Shown here: one piece after another, positions 23,967 to 35,928 of the stretch
How positions within the stretch are numbered: the first letter of the stretch is position 1
How the letters are laid out: each line of letters begins with the position of its first letter
NCBI GenBank assembly: GCA_028554755.1
Contig: JAPTOF010000005.1
Coordinates: 15,846,001-15,910,000, forward strand
DNA from: Cordia subcordata
Lineage: Eukaryota; Streptophyta; Magnoliopsida; Boraginales; Cordiaceae
DNA length: 64,000 bases
Direction: 5' to 3'
The notes under the pieces: generated by a model
Database searches by the model: none
What the model was told of the DNA's origin: nothing
Seen by the model: only the letters and a program-made list of their open reading frames with translations
Position numbers and translations under genes: made by a program

Positions 23967-24871
23967 TGCCCCATTTGGTATGATGCAAGGAATAACCATT
24001 TATGGCATAATACAATTTAATGCAGAATGGTCACAGAATACTTATTCCTTTTTCTTTTGTTTGGCAAAGACCATAAAAGGCCAGAATTGAATGGTAGTTT
24101 CCTTTTGTATGCTTGATAAAATCATTTTAACAAGTTAAAATGGCATGAAAATTGATTTAATTAACCAAATTACCCTTGTTTGATTTTGTGAGTTGATATA
24201 AATGTAAGTTTATACATGAAAATTAAGTTTTTTGTGCAACATAAATAGGATATATCTAATATTATATCATAAATTTATAAATATTGTGAAATATAAATCG
24301 TCATTGTCTAGTCAATCAATATTAATATATTGCTAAATAATTCAAAAAGAGAAAAAACTAAATAAGAATATAATATCTTCTAGTTAGAAAAGAGTAAAAA
24401 TTCAAAAAAGATGCATGTATTTTAGTTTCTTAATTTTTAATTGTAATTGTCTAATTATTATTTTTAATTTTTAATTTTTTAATTCTTATTTTTTAATATT
24501 TTATTTTTTAAATTTTTAAACATTTACATTTTTATTTATTAATTCTTTAATTTTTCTAACATTTAAATTTTTAATTTAAATTTTTTTAATTTTTTATTTT
24601 CGATAAATGATTGAGCATTTGTGAGAGGGTAAATGAGAGAAAAGTTACTTTTGTGATCTTTAACTTTAATTTTTATGATTCCATCTTTAGTTGGAACACT
24701 CATTCTTTGGATTGATATAAGGAATGAGTTTTTTAACTTTTTTTATTAAAAGGTCATTTCATGGGAATGTGTTTTTTTAACTCTAGTTAGTCATAACAAA
24801 TTTAAGAAAAAGGAATAAGAAGCTAGAATGACCATTTGTTTTTAGGTCATTTCAGTATACCAAACGAACCC
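23967..24871. mobile_element. Harbinger-like non-autonomous element, about 905 bp
   Basis: The left end tgccccatttggtatgatgc and the reverse of the right end gggttcgtttggtatactga form imperfect inverted repeats, flanked by TTA on both sides (23,964-23,966 and 24,872-24,874). The interior is AT-rich with a low-complexity core (24,430-24,600) and no coding capacity. Confidence 0.55.
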
Positions 24872-25263
24872 TTAAATGAAGAAATGATAAAATTAACTTG
24901 TTACTTGGTAAGAAAAAAATAGGAAGACAGTTGGAGTTAAGCTAAATAGTCCTTAATCAACCTCTCAAAATCATTAGAATGCCTCTATGATATGAGAATA
25001 AATGTGCTTTAGTCTGCAGGAACATATTTTACTAAATTTTGCATTTGTAATCTTGGTCGCATGCAAACCCCAGCAAAACAACTTTCTATAAAATTATGAC
25101 TAGTAGGCTCTTCTCTATACGTGTCACTATCAACGAATATAAAAATTACTTCTCTAGTTGTTGTGTGTACAGTGCCCGGCTGAGATGAAAGAAACATAGC
25201 ACTGGTCTACTTGTACAGACAGGAGAAACTGCTGCTGCCTAATTTGTTTCCTATGTTTTTGAG

Positions 25264-26260
25264 GGAAATTTTTTATTTTTACTTTATTTAAAAAAATTTA
25301 TCGCAAAAATACCCTTATTTTGAAAAAGTTTTCAAAAATACCCTTTTCGGTAAGTCACCTACTGAAGCGACTTACCGTTCACGAATCCCCAAATTTGAAA
25401 AAATAAAAAAAATAAACGATGACAATTTTAACGAAAACGGTAAGTCACTTACTGTTTGGTAAGTGACTTACCGAAAATGGGGTAAGTCACGCACATACAC
25501 ACACACACTCTCTCTCACGCACACACACACACTCTCTCTCACCACGAGAAACCAAACTATTGTTTAACCTTTTGTAATTAATGCACCACCTTCAACAACA
25601 AAATCTTCATCCCCATCTCACTCTAAAACAATAACACTCAAAACTCTTGACTTGAAAGTTGGAAACTTGTTTCCATTTTTTCACACATACACAAAGAAAT
25701 TTGAGCTTTACTCGTTGATATAAGGTAAATAATGCTAACTTTTTTCAAAGATTTAATCTTTTCTTCAAAATGTTCCCAAAGTTTGCAACTTTCACTTTGC
25801 TTTGTCATTTTCAACATGGATTTGTTGCTGATCTTTTTGAATATGTATAGTTGTTAAATAATTCAACTTGATTTTGGAAAGCGAAGGAAAACATTGCCCA
25901 CAAGGGAAAACTAAAAATTAAGGTTTATTCATGTGAACCCGATGTTATGTTTTGTTGTGCAAAAAAGTTTTCCTAGTGCCCATATCCTCCCTCAAACCTC
26001 AACACGGTAAGTCACCTACCGTTTTCGTTAAAAATACGGCAGGTGACTTACCATTTTCGTTAAAAATACGATAGGTGACTTACCCTTTTTGTTAAAAATA
26101 CAACGGTTTTTTTAATTTTTTTTAAATTACCCTTTTTAAAATATTTTTTTAATTTCGGGATTTGGGAATGGAAAGTCACCTACCGTTTCGGTAGGTGACT
26201 TACCGAAAAGGGTATTTTTGCGATAAATTTTTAAAAGTAGGGTAAAAATAAAAAAATTTT
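25264..26260. mobile_element. Non-autonomous Mutator-like element, about 997 bp
   Basis: Long inverted repeats: the left end around atttatcgcaaaaatacc is mirrored at the right by ggtatttttgcgataaat. The flanks gtttttgag (25,255-25,263) and gtttttgcg (26,261-26,269) match at 8 of 9 positions, a MULE-sized target duplication. The subterminal regions carry many copies of ggtaagtcacctaccg-type motifs in both orientations (25,350-25,480 and 25,985-26,215), often with ttttcgttaaaaata between them. The middle holds a (CA)n(CT)n tract (25,497-25,541) and unique sequence without an open frame. It is distinct from the 20,069-23,675 element. Confidence 0.75.
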
Positions 26261-26352
26261 GTTTTTGCGCTTGCATGATCTGTAATAATGTGAAGTTTGT
26301 TAAAGAGTGAAGAAGGTCGTCTCTCAAATAATCATTCAGTATTTATATTTTA

Positions 26353-26792
26353 GGGCAAAGTGCACCTGGCCCTCATATTTTTTGTTATAAGTACATATTA
26401 TTATCATTATCTTATAGTTTTAAAGTTAGTTGATACTCCGATTTTACCTTTTAGAGCTCGAGCAAATTAATCCTCCTATCACGTTTTTCGTTAGAATTAA
26501 TGATGCATTTGTTAATGTGATCCAAATACATTTTCTCTTCTGTAAATAAAGGAATATATTGCAACTAATCCTCCTATGCATTATAAGTGCATGATACCCC
26601 ATTTTGAAGGATATATTAAATATTTTGTTTTTTTTTCGTTAAAGAAAAGTAAAAAACTAAGTAAGTTACCAATTGGGGCAAGTATGCTTTAATTTTGAAA
26701 AGCATATAGAGGATATTAACTAAATTTTAAAATTGTAGGGGAGTATCATACACTTATAATAGAGTTAAAAGAATTGGTGGTACAATTTATCC
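26353..26792. mobile_element. Small MULE-like MITE, GGGTAAAATGCAC family, copy 1
   Basis: Ends gggcaaagtgcacc and (reverse) ggataaattgtacc, flanked by a perfect 9-bp duplication tatatttta (26,344-26,352 and 26,793-26,801). It is 440 bp, without coding capacity. The right part recurs in unit B at 41,166-41,505. Confidence 0.75.
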
Positions 26793-26801
26793 TATATTTT
26801 A

Positions 26802-27444
26802 TTGTTTGAGTAAATGTAACATTATTACATTTTCGCACGTTTGATTCTTGAACGTCTATGATGTGTGCTTCCCGTTTTCTTACTTCAGTAATGCTTTAGA
26901 AATTCTTTTCGACATGTTCGATGTAGTCATGAATTTAAACTCGATGTTTGTAGCTTAGGCGAAGCATCTTTCCTTGACATAGCATATGGTTTAAACAACG
27001 TGAGCACTCATCCTTCTGTTACATATGAGTTCAAAGTTGATTTTAGTTGTTGATTTTAAATTTTGTTAAACTTCAATTTTAAGTAATGTTAAAAGGTTAC
27101 TTGATGAAATTCTTCCAAATTAACACAATTGGGAGCCACTAACAATATTTTCTGACTGTATGTGAGTGTGTGTGTTTTTTTTTTTTTGATAGTCATAAAC
27201 AAAGAGATAATTTACCACAGAATCCGAAAACAGCATTTCTAAACCAAGGAATTCTTCTCACAACTCTAATTTGGATTTGAGAATATTTTATACCATTTTA
27301 TAGACATTTCAACATGTAGAACTTACTAATTATTAATTTACTCGTATATGTGGAAACAGGAGTCTATTGTAGCTCTATTTTGAGACATATTATAACATAT
27401 ATATTGGTCCTAAATGATTTTTCTTTTTATCACTATAATAGTAA
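26802..27444. other. Duplicated intergenic DNA, no gene seen
   Basis: Matches 41,515-42,127 in unit B closely. There is no coding frame. The sequence includes a T-run at 27,177-27,188 that is shorter in unit B. Confidence 0.6.
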
Positions 27445-27454
27445 TATTTATGAA

Positions 27455-27922
27455 TGGTAAAATGTATGTTATCCTCTTTGTTTTTTTTTTTTTAATTATT
27501 TGATTACCCCTGTGCTTTAAAACTTAACGCATTATACCCTATACTTTTCAAAAGGAGGCATATAATCTCCTACATTAACTTTTCTAATCCAAATTAACTT
27601 ATTCTATATTATTCGCATCCTTTTTTTGTGTAAGTGTTAAGATTTGTAATGCCCTCTATATTTTCAAAAAAGAAAATGCAAAGAAGAGGAGATATTGCCA
27701 TGTTTGAAAAGTATAGGAGGTAATGTATTAAGTTTCAAAAATTGAAGGGAGCAATCTGCTAAATAAACAAACCATAAAGGGGCAATAAGCTAATAAAACA
27801 AATCACAAGTTGGTAATATGCTACCTTTTGAAAAGCACAAGGGAGTAATATGATAAGTTTTAAAATACAGGGGGTAATCAGCTAATTATACAAACCATAG
27901 AATGATAATGTGCATTTGACCC
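27455..27922. mobile_element. Small MULE-like MITE, copy 2 (unit A)
   Basis: Ends tggtaaaatgtatgttatcc and (reverse) gggtcaaatgcacattatc, flanked by tatttatgaa (27,445-27,454) and tattaacgaa (27,923-27,932). The partner in unit B (42,138-42,604) has flanks matching at 9 of 10 positions, which supports a 10-bp target duplication predating the segmental duplication. Confidence 0.75.
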
Positions 27923-27939
27923 TATTAACGAACAATATC

Positions 27940-28742
27940 ATATAGGCAATATTTACCATTGAGTTGATCATATCCTTTTTTTTTTTTAACGAAAAAGAAG
28001 CGGCACTCCCTAAATTTTATTAATAACAAAAAAAGCAAGTACGAGATAGGAGGTGAGTCGTACCAACACATCCTATTGTTACCCCTAGATGCTGTGATTG
28101 ACAGGTCAATCGCTACAAAGCAAGATGCCGTGCATCCTAAGAGATGAAGTACTACTTCATTGTCAATTACAATATATACTATTGCAGGAAAGCAATAAAC
28201 GGGAGAGCTGACTTGTTATTCCAATGCCTTATGTGTGTGTGTGTGTGTGTAATTGCGGAAATATTCTATTGCTCATGTGCATTGACCTCTTTAACGTCTT
28301 TTATCTTGTTTCATTTTCACTTTGTTGATTTATGGATACCAATATAAAATTATCTCCTTTTACTAGAAAAAAGAATAAAATTACATAGAATTATCTCCTT
28401 TTTTGAGAAAAGAATAAAATTAAGGTACATAATAAATCAATTTTACGAAGAGTGCTAATTAATATATAAATTATCTTGATTGATAAAGAAAGAGTAATGC
28501 GCAATAAGGTAAATCAATTTTATTACTTTTGCAGATCATTCATTAAACATTTAAGATACTTTAATAACTTATTTTCATCGACAATCTCCATATGCTCTTC
28601 TAAACTCTTATCACGCGGCTTGTGCAATTGACATTCTTAGGAATACAGTAGCGGCAAAGGTAAAAATGGCAAAGTTTGGCATTCTAAGGCCCACCTCAAA
28701 TATTTTCGGGTACAGTTGCCACAAGAGGCCTTATATTTAACC
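27940..28742. other. 3' flank of DC1 locus A, no gene seen
   Basis: Includes a (GT)9 tract near 28,231-28,250. The sequence matches 42,620-43,399 in unit B. Part of it may be the ancestral 3' UTR. Confidence 0.5.
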
Positions 28743-29578
28743 TTAGACAAAGGTGAGAGGATGTGGGTGATATCGACCAATTTGAACCTTATCTCCAAAC
28801 TTCACGTTACGATCCCTACCCTTTAAGTCTAGGAACGCAACGGGGATGAAAAAGGTTGTCGCATCCCTAATTGCAATGATACATCCAAAACTTGGGATGA
28901 ATTTCATGTTCACAATCGTCGCACATGAATGGATCTGGATGATCATAAAAAGGTGGAAAGCTCAGTTTGTAAGGGTGTTTGTCCCATCTATGTCTCAGGC
29001 TCCCAGGAAGCATTGCGCATTCCATTGCCAATTTGTATTTGCAAGTCGTGGCCTTGCAGCGGAAGAAGACATCATCATGTTCTTCATTACACCCACGGCA
29101 TAACTCCCTCTGAACGTTCCTCCCCTCGAGCAAGCTGGTGTTTGTGATCTTCGTGTTTTATTGTAGTAGGAAGAAGAGCACATTTGATATCTACAATGAA
29201 CCAGCACTCATTGGACTTGTAGAAGAAGCCATTAGACCAACATCGACAGAACCTACACCTGAAATAATCGAATAACTTCTGGTCATAACTGAGGGACAGT
29301 TTATGCTCCAGATTATTAAAGTCACCTGACATTTGTCTTGGTAGTTGAACACAATCCAAATGGATGAAGTAGCTGCATTGAGCACAACTATAACATGGAT
29401 TTCGCTGTAATCATCATTGACGCTACAGTAAATCAAAGGGTGGGCATGACTGAAGTGATCTATTTGATCCATCCATGATTCAACCCACGGGAGATTGTTT
29501 TCCTTTAAGAAATGCTTAATCAGTCGTGAAGACACGACATCCGCAGGCAACCTGATCACTTTTTCTGGGATCTCGATC
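28743..29578 (-). pseudogene. Second exon of DC1 locus A, frameshifted
   Basis: Continuation of the DC1 gene after its intron. An AG acceptor at 29,580-29,579 joins in phase with exon 1 to give AILIEIPEKVIRLPADV. DC1 sequence then runs in three different frames: HFSHAHPLIY with YSCAQCSYFIHLDC, FRCRFCRCWSNGFFY with FIVDIKC, CRGCNEEHDDVFFRC, CDDCEHEIHPKFWMYHC, and PRLKGRDRNVKFG. Breaks visible: a non-triplet deletion near 29,375-29,390 that removes the first cysteine pair of one domain; a shift near 29,125; a TAG where unit B has CAG (about 28,885); an extra A near 28,820 relative to unit B; and an early stop (28,743-28,745) shortly after HPHPLTF, where locus C continues for about 60 residues. 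This half cannot yield an intact protein. Confidence 0.8.
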
Positions 29579-29878
29579 CTGGCGAGAGAAATAGTGTCAT
29601 TTTTAGATGAAAAATATGACGAGTACAAGAAAACAAACAAACATAGAAAGTAAATTGTTCTGTGAAGCACCCTGTTTAGTAGTAGTTTGCCTATGTCAAA
29701 GTATTAAGCAACTATAATCACAATCTCGGTAACACAATGCATTTCACAGATCGTTCATCTATCTAATGGAGTAATTACACCAATTAAACTCCGAACTCAC
29801 ACAATTTTCAATTCTTCTGTGGCTCTAAATTTTGAAAAGAAGAAATTGATAGAGCAAAGAAAAACAAAGAACACTTAC
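29579..29878 (-). other. Intron of DC1 locus A
   Basis: Begins GTAAGT on the minus strand (29,878) and ends CCAG before 29,578. It is phase 2 and 300 bp long. The unit B counterpart runs directly into the truncated exon 1. Confidence 0.7.
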
Positions 29879-30585
29879 AAGATAGCTTCGTCGTGGGGCG
29901 AAGTTGATGTTATGCATTTGAGATGAACAAAAAATCTACAACCGGCACAAAAGTACACCCAGTATCTCGGGTGCAGTTCTCCTTTACAGATATCACAGTC
30001 TAGCCCATAATGTCGGTACTCTTCTGGAAAACAATAAGCTAAAGAAAGACAATGAGGATGGCCCTCGAATAATGAGTGACTTGGTAGTAACGCACAAGTC
30101 TTGTGGATCCAGAATGAGCATTCAGTGCAATCATATGATTGATCTTCGTCTCTGACGCCACAAGCATCACAAAAAAGCATGGCGCTTCTTTGTTGGAGCT
30201 TAAGGCGGTGTTCATGGCCGGGATGTTTCAGTATGCGAGCACAAAAAACATCCAAAATAAATTCACACTCGGAACACTGATATGTGAAACCACTCCACTC
30301 TCTTTGGCAAATAGTACATACGTACACTACTACTGAATCATTTGGAGGTGGGGTTGGGAGTTTGAGTACTGGGTGGTCTGATTGATGCGCTGGATGTGTC
30401 ATCTCTGATGGTAATTCTGCACACGATTTGTGGAGGAAGAATTTACATTCATTACAACAATAGGTACTTGTACCCGGTATTCCTTTTCTACAACCATAAC
30501 AAACAACTCCGGCCTTTTCATCATCTTGCAATTTCTTGAGGATAAGCGGATGCTCCTCATGGCTAAAATGACTGATACTCTCCAT
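29879..30585 (-). CDS. DC1 domain protein, intact first exon (locus A)
   Basis: Open first exon of 235 codons plus two bases, from ATG at 30,585. It encodes four Cys/His-rich C1 (DC1) zinc domains: around C29-C32/C43-C46-H52-C55, C90-C93/C104-C107-C115, C139-C142/C153-C156-H161-C164 and C197-C200/C213-C216-H221-C224. Each is led or followed by HP-containing links such as SHEEHPLIL. DC1 domains bind zinc and resemble diacylglycerol-binding C1 domains; plant members are linked to hormone and defence responses, but ligands are mostly unknown. There is no signal peptide or membrane segment. The ATG is supported by conservation of MESI(S/N)HFSHEEHPL in locus B and a similar start in C. With its second exon broken, the locus could make only a truncated four-domain protein, or may be a pseudogene. 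Confidence 0.8.
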
Positions 30586-31643
30586 GTCTCTCTCTGTTGT
30601 TGATCACTCTTCTCTAGCTCTCTCCCAATTAAAAATTGTTCAAGCCAAGCCTTTGAGAGTGATACCATGTGCCAATAGTTGGATGAAAGCCAACTAAAAT
30701 GTCTACATTATTTGAAAGTAACATTTCGTATCAACCAAGTGATACCGAGATGTATCCCCCTTTTCTTTTTACCTTTTGCTTTGTCACGAGTGACACCCAA
30801 ATAAAGTATATTATTATTCATTTCTTGTTAACAAAGTAATAGCAAACATATTAAGCACGATCTTATTAATTTATTGGATAAAATGGCGCAATCCAATTAC
30901 ACTTAACCTCAATCAACAAGCCTATGAGTGTCTAAAAATTCACTCCTATCAACCAAGCTAACATTGGGAGCAAGTGGGAGTATTCATTGGGAAAAGTCAA
31001 CTAGATTTGGATAATTGGCAAATCTGAAAAAGGCAAATGAGTTTTTTTTGGGTCTAAAACTTCTTTAATTCTTGTAACCACAAAGAGGACCTTAATATGA
31101 GTATAAAATGATAATTCATAAACTAATCATAAAGAGAACCTCAATATTCATAAAGTTATACGGGAAAGATAACAAAACAGGAAAGAGGTAAATTTTGAAG
31201 TACCAAAATAAAACCAAAAAGAAAACAGAGTCAAAAACGTGAATAGTTCTCGTTACTGTTCACATTAACAATACCGTCATTGTTCACGTGAACAGTGCTC
31301 AATTCACTTTATTTCTCTCTCTCTCTCTCTCTTTTTTTTTTTATAATTTAAATCTAATATGCAAGAATAATTTGGCAATTGTCCAGCATGTGCGTTTGAC
31401 TATGCTCTATGTAAAACACTCCACAAAGCTTACGACCAATCTCAATCCCAAAAGCATGTTTTAGACATATGGCATACACAGATCGTTTTATACATTTAAA
31501 ATATAAACTTATCACTTTTACAACTTTTTACACATAGTACTCAATAATTCAATATTAAGATCTAGAAACACCTCTCATGTGTTGACTCATATAAAACCAC
31601 CTAAATACAAGCAAATAATTAAATAAATGAATAACTATATATA
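30586..31643. other. 5' flank of DC1 locus A and dispersed repeat
   Basis: Matches 44,318-45,359 in unit B. The stretch 30,650-30,980 contains a repeat motif set (agtgataccaagatgtatcc-like, tttgctttgtca, ccaattacacttaacct) found again at 44,370-44,700, 49,500-49,850, 60,010-60,250 and, inverted, at 46,485-46,690 and 57,030-57,850. A (CT)n tract lies at 31,314-31,331. Confidence 0.55.
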
Positions 31644-31652
31644 TATACAAAT

Positions 31653-32424
31653 GGGTAAAATGTATGTTCTCTCTCTGTAGTTTACTTATGTCGCTAATTA
31701 CCACATGTAGTTTAAAATATACTACATTACTCCCCTGTGCTTCTTAAAAAGTGGCACAATCTTCCCATCTCTGTTACCATTTTAACATCGTTAAATAAGA
31801 CTTTCAAACGACAAAATTGCTCTTAAAAAGCCCTCTTAATATTATTTTTACTTGAAAAAAAAAACTTAATTTTAAAAATTTTAAATTAAAAAAATTAATT
31901 TTGAATTTTTAAATTTTTTAAATTTTTATTTTTTAGATTAAATTTAAAACTTTTTAATTCTTAAATTTTTTAAAATATATTTTTCAATTTTATTTTTTTA
32001 ATTTTTAAAATTTTTAAAATTATTAATTTTTAAATTTAAAAATTTTATTTTTATTTTTATAATTTTTAAATGTTAAATTTGTATCTACATTTTTAATTTT
32101 TATTTTTAATTTAATTTTTTATTTTTTATTTTTATATTTTTTAATTTTTAATTTTTTGATTTTATAAAGTGAAGATAAATAAATTGTGATATAACTCTCA
32201 ATAAGGATGTTTTTGGTAAAAATAGTTTAGCAAAGTCTAAAATTAAATATCCACATATGCAACAAAGCAGAGTGTTATACTTTCCATTAACTTAGATGAA
32301 AAAGTTAAAGTTGGAGATTATGTACCATTTTTGAGAAGCATAAGGGATAATGTGGTGCATTTTAAACCATAAAAGAGTAATTAACCACTTATACAAATCA
32401 CGAGAAGCAACACGCATTTTACCG
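31653..32424. mobile_element. Small MULE-like MITE, copy 3, 772 bp
   Basis: Ends gggtaaaatgtatgttc and (reverse) cggtaaaatgcgtgttgc, with a perfect 9-bp target duplication tatacaaat (31,644-31,652 and 32,425-32,433). The middle (31,850-32,160) is almost pure A/T low complexity. Unit B keeps only the left part (from 45,369). Confidence 0.8.
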
Positions 32425-32433
32425 TATACAAAT

Positions 32434-32699
32434 ACTATTGTTACAACGAAGGTCTTACTACTTTCTTTAGTTAAAGCGCTAGATCAAGGCTGAACTTTCA
32501 AGATTCTTATTTCTAATCCTTCCAAGTCACATGCATACTCTTATGAATAGCTAAAGGTTAGACAAACAAGTTGGGCCATTTAATGAGATTCCTAAAAGCC
32601 TAATTTAATAAAAATTTTGGCTTATAAATTCTAAAGCTTATTCTAAAATAACATAGAAAAATAAATTCACAAGTGATTAAGGCCCAAAATGAAATAGAA
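32434..32699. other. Short spacer between MITEs, nothing seen
   Basis: AT-rich spacer between two target-duplicated MITEs, with no feature I can support. Confidence 0.5.
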
Positions 32700-32708
32700 G
32701 AAGAAAAA

Positions 32709-32964
32709 AGGTAAATTGCACTAAATCCCCCATGATCTATTATAAGTACATGTTATCCCTTGTAGTTTCAAAATAAGCACGAATACCTCTCTTAGGAAGC
32801 ATATGAGCTACATATTTTGAGGACCATAAGGAGGTCTTATGCCCATTTTTTGGGCGTATATGCTATACATTTTAAGACCATAGGGGAATCCCCCACTTAA
32901 TTTGAAATTACTAGGGATAACATGCACTTATGATAAATTATAGAGAGTTCAATGCAATTGACCC
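32709..32964. mobile_element. Small MULE-like MITE, copy 4, 256 bp
   Basis: Ends aggtaaattgcact and (reverse) gggtcaattgcattgaac, flanked by gaagaaaaa (32,700-32,708) and gaagaaaat (32,965-32,973), 8 of 9 identical. It is the shortest full member of the family and occurs only in unit A. Confidence 0.75.
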
Positions 32965-32973
32965 GAAGAAAAT

Positions 32974-34100
32974 CAGAGGCGTTACAAAAGGAGAGAAATA
33001 CTACCTTCCCTGCAATTTATACTATGCTCTTTCACTATCATGGTCCCTCGTACTCCCTCACCTTTGTTTACAATATTAATACTCTTTGTTCAGACTATTA
33101 ATACTGTTTGTCCACAATGTTAATACTATATGGGTCTCTGTGTATGAATATGTTTTTGTATATATAAGTGTGCAAGAGAGATGAATAAATATATGTTAAA
33201 TGGTGAACTAATAAATTATGAAAAAATATTTAAAAAGTTGTTGTAAATAATTTAATTGATGTGTTTGTTCATAAATTTTATGATCTTTGTTCATTAAAGG
33301 TGCATAGTATTTAATGGACATACAATTCTTAAAGTACATGGTATAACTTCCTGCCTTCCTCTTATGCTCCCAATATCCACAATCTCAGCAAAGAAACCAA
33401 TTCGGGAAACTCTCAGTACAAGAATAGGAGCTTGTTCGAATTTGTTCCCCTCCAGAATCCTAGAAAAAGTGATAAGAAGCTTGCACGTCTTTGAGTCTTG
33501 TAAAGTTTTTGTCTTATGCTTGTGCTGTAAGAGAAATTAAGCTTATACTTTAATCATTTGCTATTTTAGGTTTGTAATATAGTCTCTTTTTGTTACTTGG
33601 TGCTAACACTTTTCTCGTTTCTTTTTTAATTTATTGCTTTATGGAAACCAACATGGAGTTATCTCCTTTTCCTAAAAACAAAAAAGTAAAAGGAATAAAA
33701 TTACATGAAATTATCTGGTTTTTCTAAGAAAAGAATAAAGCAGAGGTACATAATAAATCAATTTTATCAAGAGTGCTAATTAATATTTTCAAACGCACCA
33801 CCAAAAAAAAGCAAAAGACCGAGAAAGAACGAAAGAGAAATGGAGAAAATGTAAGGGAAAAATGGAACATAAAGAGGGTTGCTTGAAACTCACCCAAGGA
33901 AGCAAGAAGTTACTAGTTATCAGAACCGTGGCTAGGAGAAGAATGAGTTGGTAAGTTTAAAAGATGAAAGTAAAGTGTATTGATGAAGAAATTATGTTAT
34001 ATAAAATGAATTTAAAGTGAATTATCCTCAAATGATCGCAGTTCGCACAATTTTTAATGTTTCGTAGTTATAAATTTTGAAAAGAAAAATATTGACAAAG
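32974..34100. other. Intergenic DNA, no gene seen
   Basis: No supported exon. The stretch 33,610-33,800 resembles the 28,320-28,450 flank of locus A (around agttatctccttttcct), so it is a diverged copy of DC1 flanking DNA. Confidence 0.45.
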
Positions 34101-34104
34101 CAAA

Positions 34105-34305
34105 GAATAAAACACGTTAGCTTCATCCTCTTGGGATGTGGATGTTGTACACTTGCGATGAGCAAAGTATCCACAGCTACGAGGGCTACAATAGTAAACC
34201 CAATATCTTGAGTATATTGAGCACATGTGGTATCCAAGTTAAACACACTTGCAACACTGATCATATTTGAAACCACTACATTTTCTCTTGAGAGTGTGAG
34301 TGTGT
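34105..34305 (-). pseudogene. DC1 relic
   Basis: The minus strand reads YWVYYCSPRSCGYFAHRKC followed by TTSTSQEDEA, matching the end of DC1 exon 1 in locus A (VHLKCITSTSPHDEA). Upstream of it a degenerate CSGFKYDQCCKC is visible. Only the last one or two zinc domains remain and the frame is broken further upstream. It marks a former DC1 gene copy between units. Confidence 0.75.
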
Positions 34306-34847
34306 ACATAATTAATAGAGGCCATCTGTGATGAATCTATTTTGGTGAACAAACACCAATGAGTTAGCGAATAGATCAGCCATTTGCTGAAGATATGATG
34401 CTTTAAAGAGCCGAGGTGGAAAAAAATTAAAGACGGTTTTTAAAACGTGCTTTAACCATTAGACAACCTCTTTGACATGAGAATATATAAACGTGCCTTA
34501 ATCTGCAGAAGCATATAAGTTCTACTAAATTCAGCATTTGCAATCTCGGCATAATGTGAATAGTTAAAATTTTGAGTTGCAAAATTAATCTTTATGTTAG
34601 ATCATAACTAGGATTGATGAATAGTTCTTCTGGAAATAATCTGTGGAAATAATCTGCAATCATTATTATATTGATGAATAGTTCTGGAAATAATCTATAA
34701 TCATCTTCAACATTAGAGAGAATCAAAAGGTTGTGATCATCTTCAACGTTAGAGAGAATCAAAAGATGGTCATGACTGACGTGATTGATTTAAGGTGGTC
34801 ATGCTTGGAGTGATTAATTTTCATATTGTGAAGAATTACTGAAGTTC

Positions 34848-34965
34848 CATCACAAAATCAATTGGTTAATATGAAGGGCAATTGAGAACCTTGTCACAAG
34901 GTGGATTTGGTTCTGACATTTTTCATGTGGGACTTTTCACATTTGGTCGAATCTCAACATTACTA
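34848..34965 (-). mobile_element. Degenerate LTR of the TRIM family
   Basis: The reverse complement resembles the LTR at 18,993-19,115: it contains tgtgaagaattactg, caattggttaatatga and a diverged gggacttttcaca. No second LTR is visible nearby, so it is a solo LTR or a fragment. Confidence 0.5.
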
Positions 34966-34969
34966 GCAA

Positions 34970-35319
34970 GAGAAATTGTATCATTATTAGATGGAAAATT
35001 GCCAAAAGAAAAGGAAAAAGAAAAAAAAAGAAGAAAATGACAAATACAAGAAAAACAAACGAGTAAAATGTATTTTACCCCTGTGTTTTTGTGAAAGTCT
35101 TATAAAACTCCCTGTATTTTCAAAACTTACTTATAAACCCTTGTGATTTAAAAAAAAAAAATACTATCGTGCAGTATTTAAAGGAGCTATGTTCGTGGTG
35201 TAATTTGGTTTCCAATCAAATCCCCTTTTTTAACTTAAATCAGGGGAGATTATAAGTCCAACGTGTAATCGCCTAGTCAAATTGGACCTTGTTTGGTCAA
35301 ACCAGACTCCTTAGCACAA

Positions 35320-35354
<35 letters not shown>

Positions 35355-35918
35355 GAGTAACCGCTGGTTGTTGGGAAGTTATGGAAGCTTTCATCAGTTT
35401 AAAGGATGAAGTTGGGTGAAAGTTTTCGTTTCTTTTTTTTGCACAAATACAAATCGTAGACTTAAAAAAAAAAAAATCAAAGTTACGAACACAACTAATA
35501 TTTTCCTTCTCCCAATCAATAGACCAAACTTTACAAACTTGTGAAAATGATGAAGATCTTGAGCGAATAAGAGACTTCTAAGTTATGCGAATCAAGCGTT
35601 CGAGGTAATGTCTTAGATAATTAGAGATGATTTTTGTCCTTTAACACGTTAAAAATTAACGAGAATCTTAGATTTAAATCACTTTGTCTTAAATTAGATT
35701 CAAGGTAAGTAAATTTACCACCTCTGTTAAATCCTCCTTTTGTTGATCATTTCTTGTACCAACATATCAGTGATTTGAAAGTCTTCAATCTGTTATTTTA
35801 TTCCCTTTCAATGATTAAAAAAAAAAAACTGTTATTTTACTTGAATAATGTATTAAAGTTTGTTGGAAAGAAAAGCTTTCTAAAACTGCACGAATAAAGA
35901 CTCATATTTAGTTTATGT
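34970..35918. other. Intergenic DNA, no gene seen
   Basis: Contains a start like the MITE family (gagtaaaatgtattttaccc, 35,062) without a visible partner end, and an (AAT)n microsatellite at 35,320-35,354. Confidence 0.45.
35320..35354 (+). repeat. (AAT)n microsatellite
   Basis: About eleven consecutive AAT/ATA units. Confidence 0.95.
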
Positions 35919-35928
35919 ACTTTCCCGA

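Noticed and set aside
31850..32160. Possible satellite or matrix-attachment-like A/T block
   Set aside because: It is the low-complexity core of MITE copy 3 and is shared in part with unit B; no independent evidence of function.
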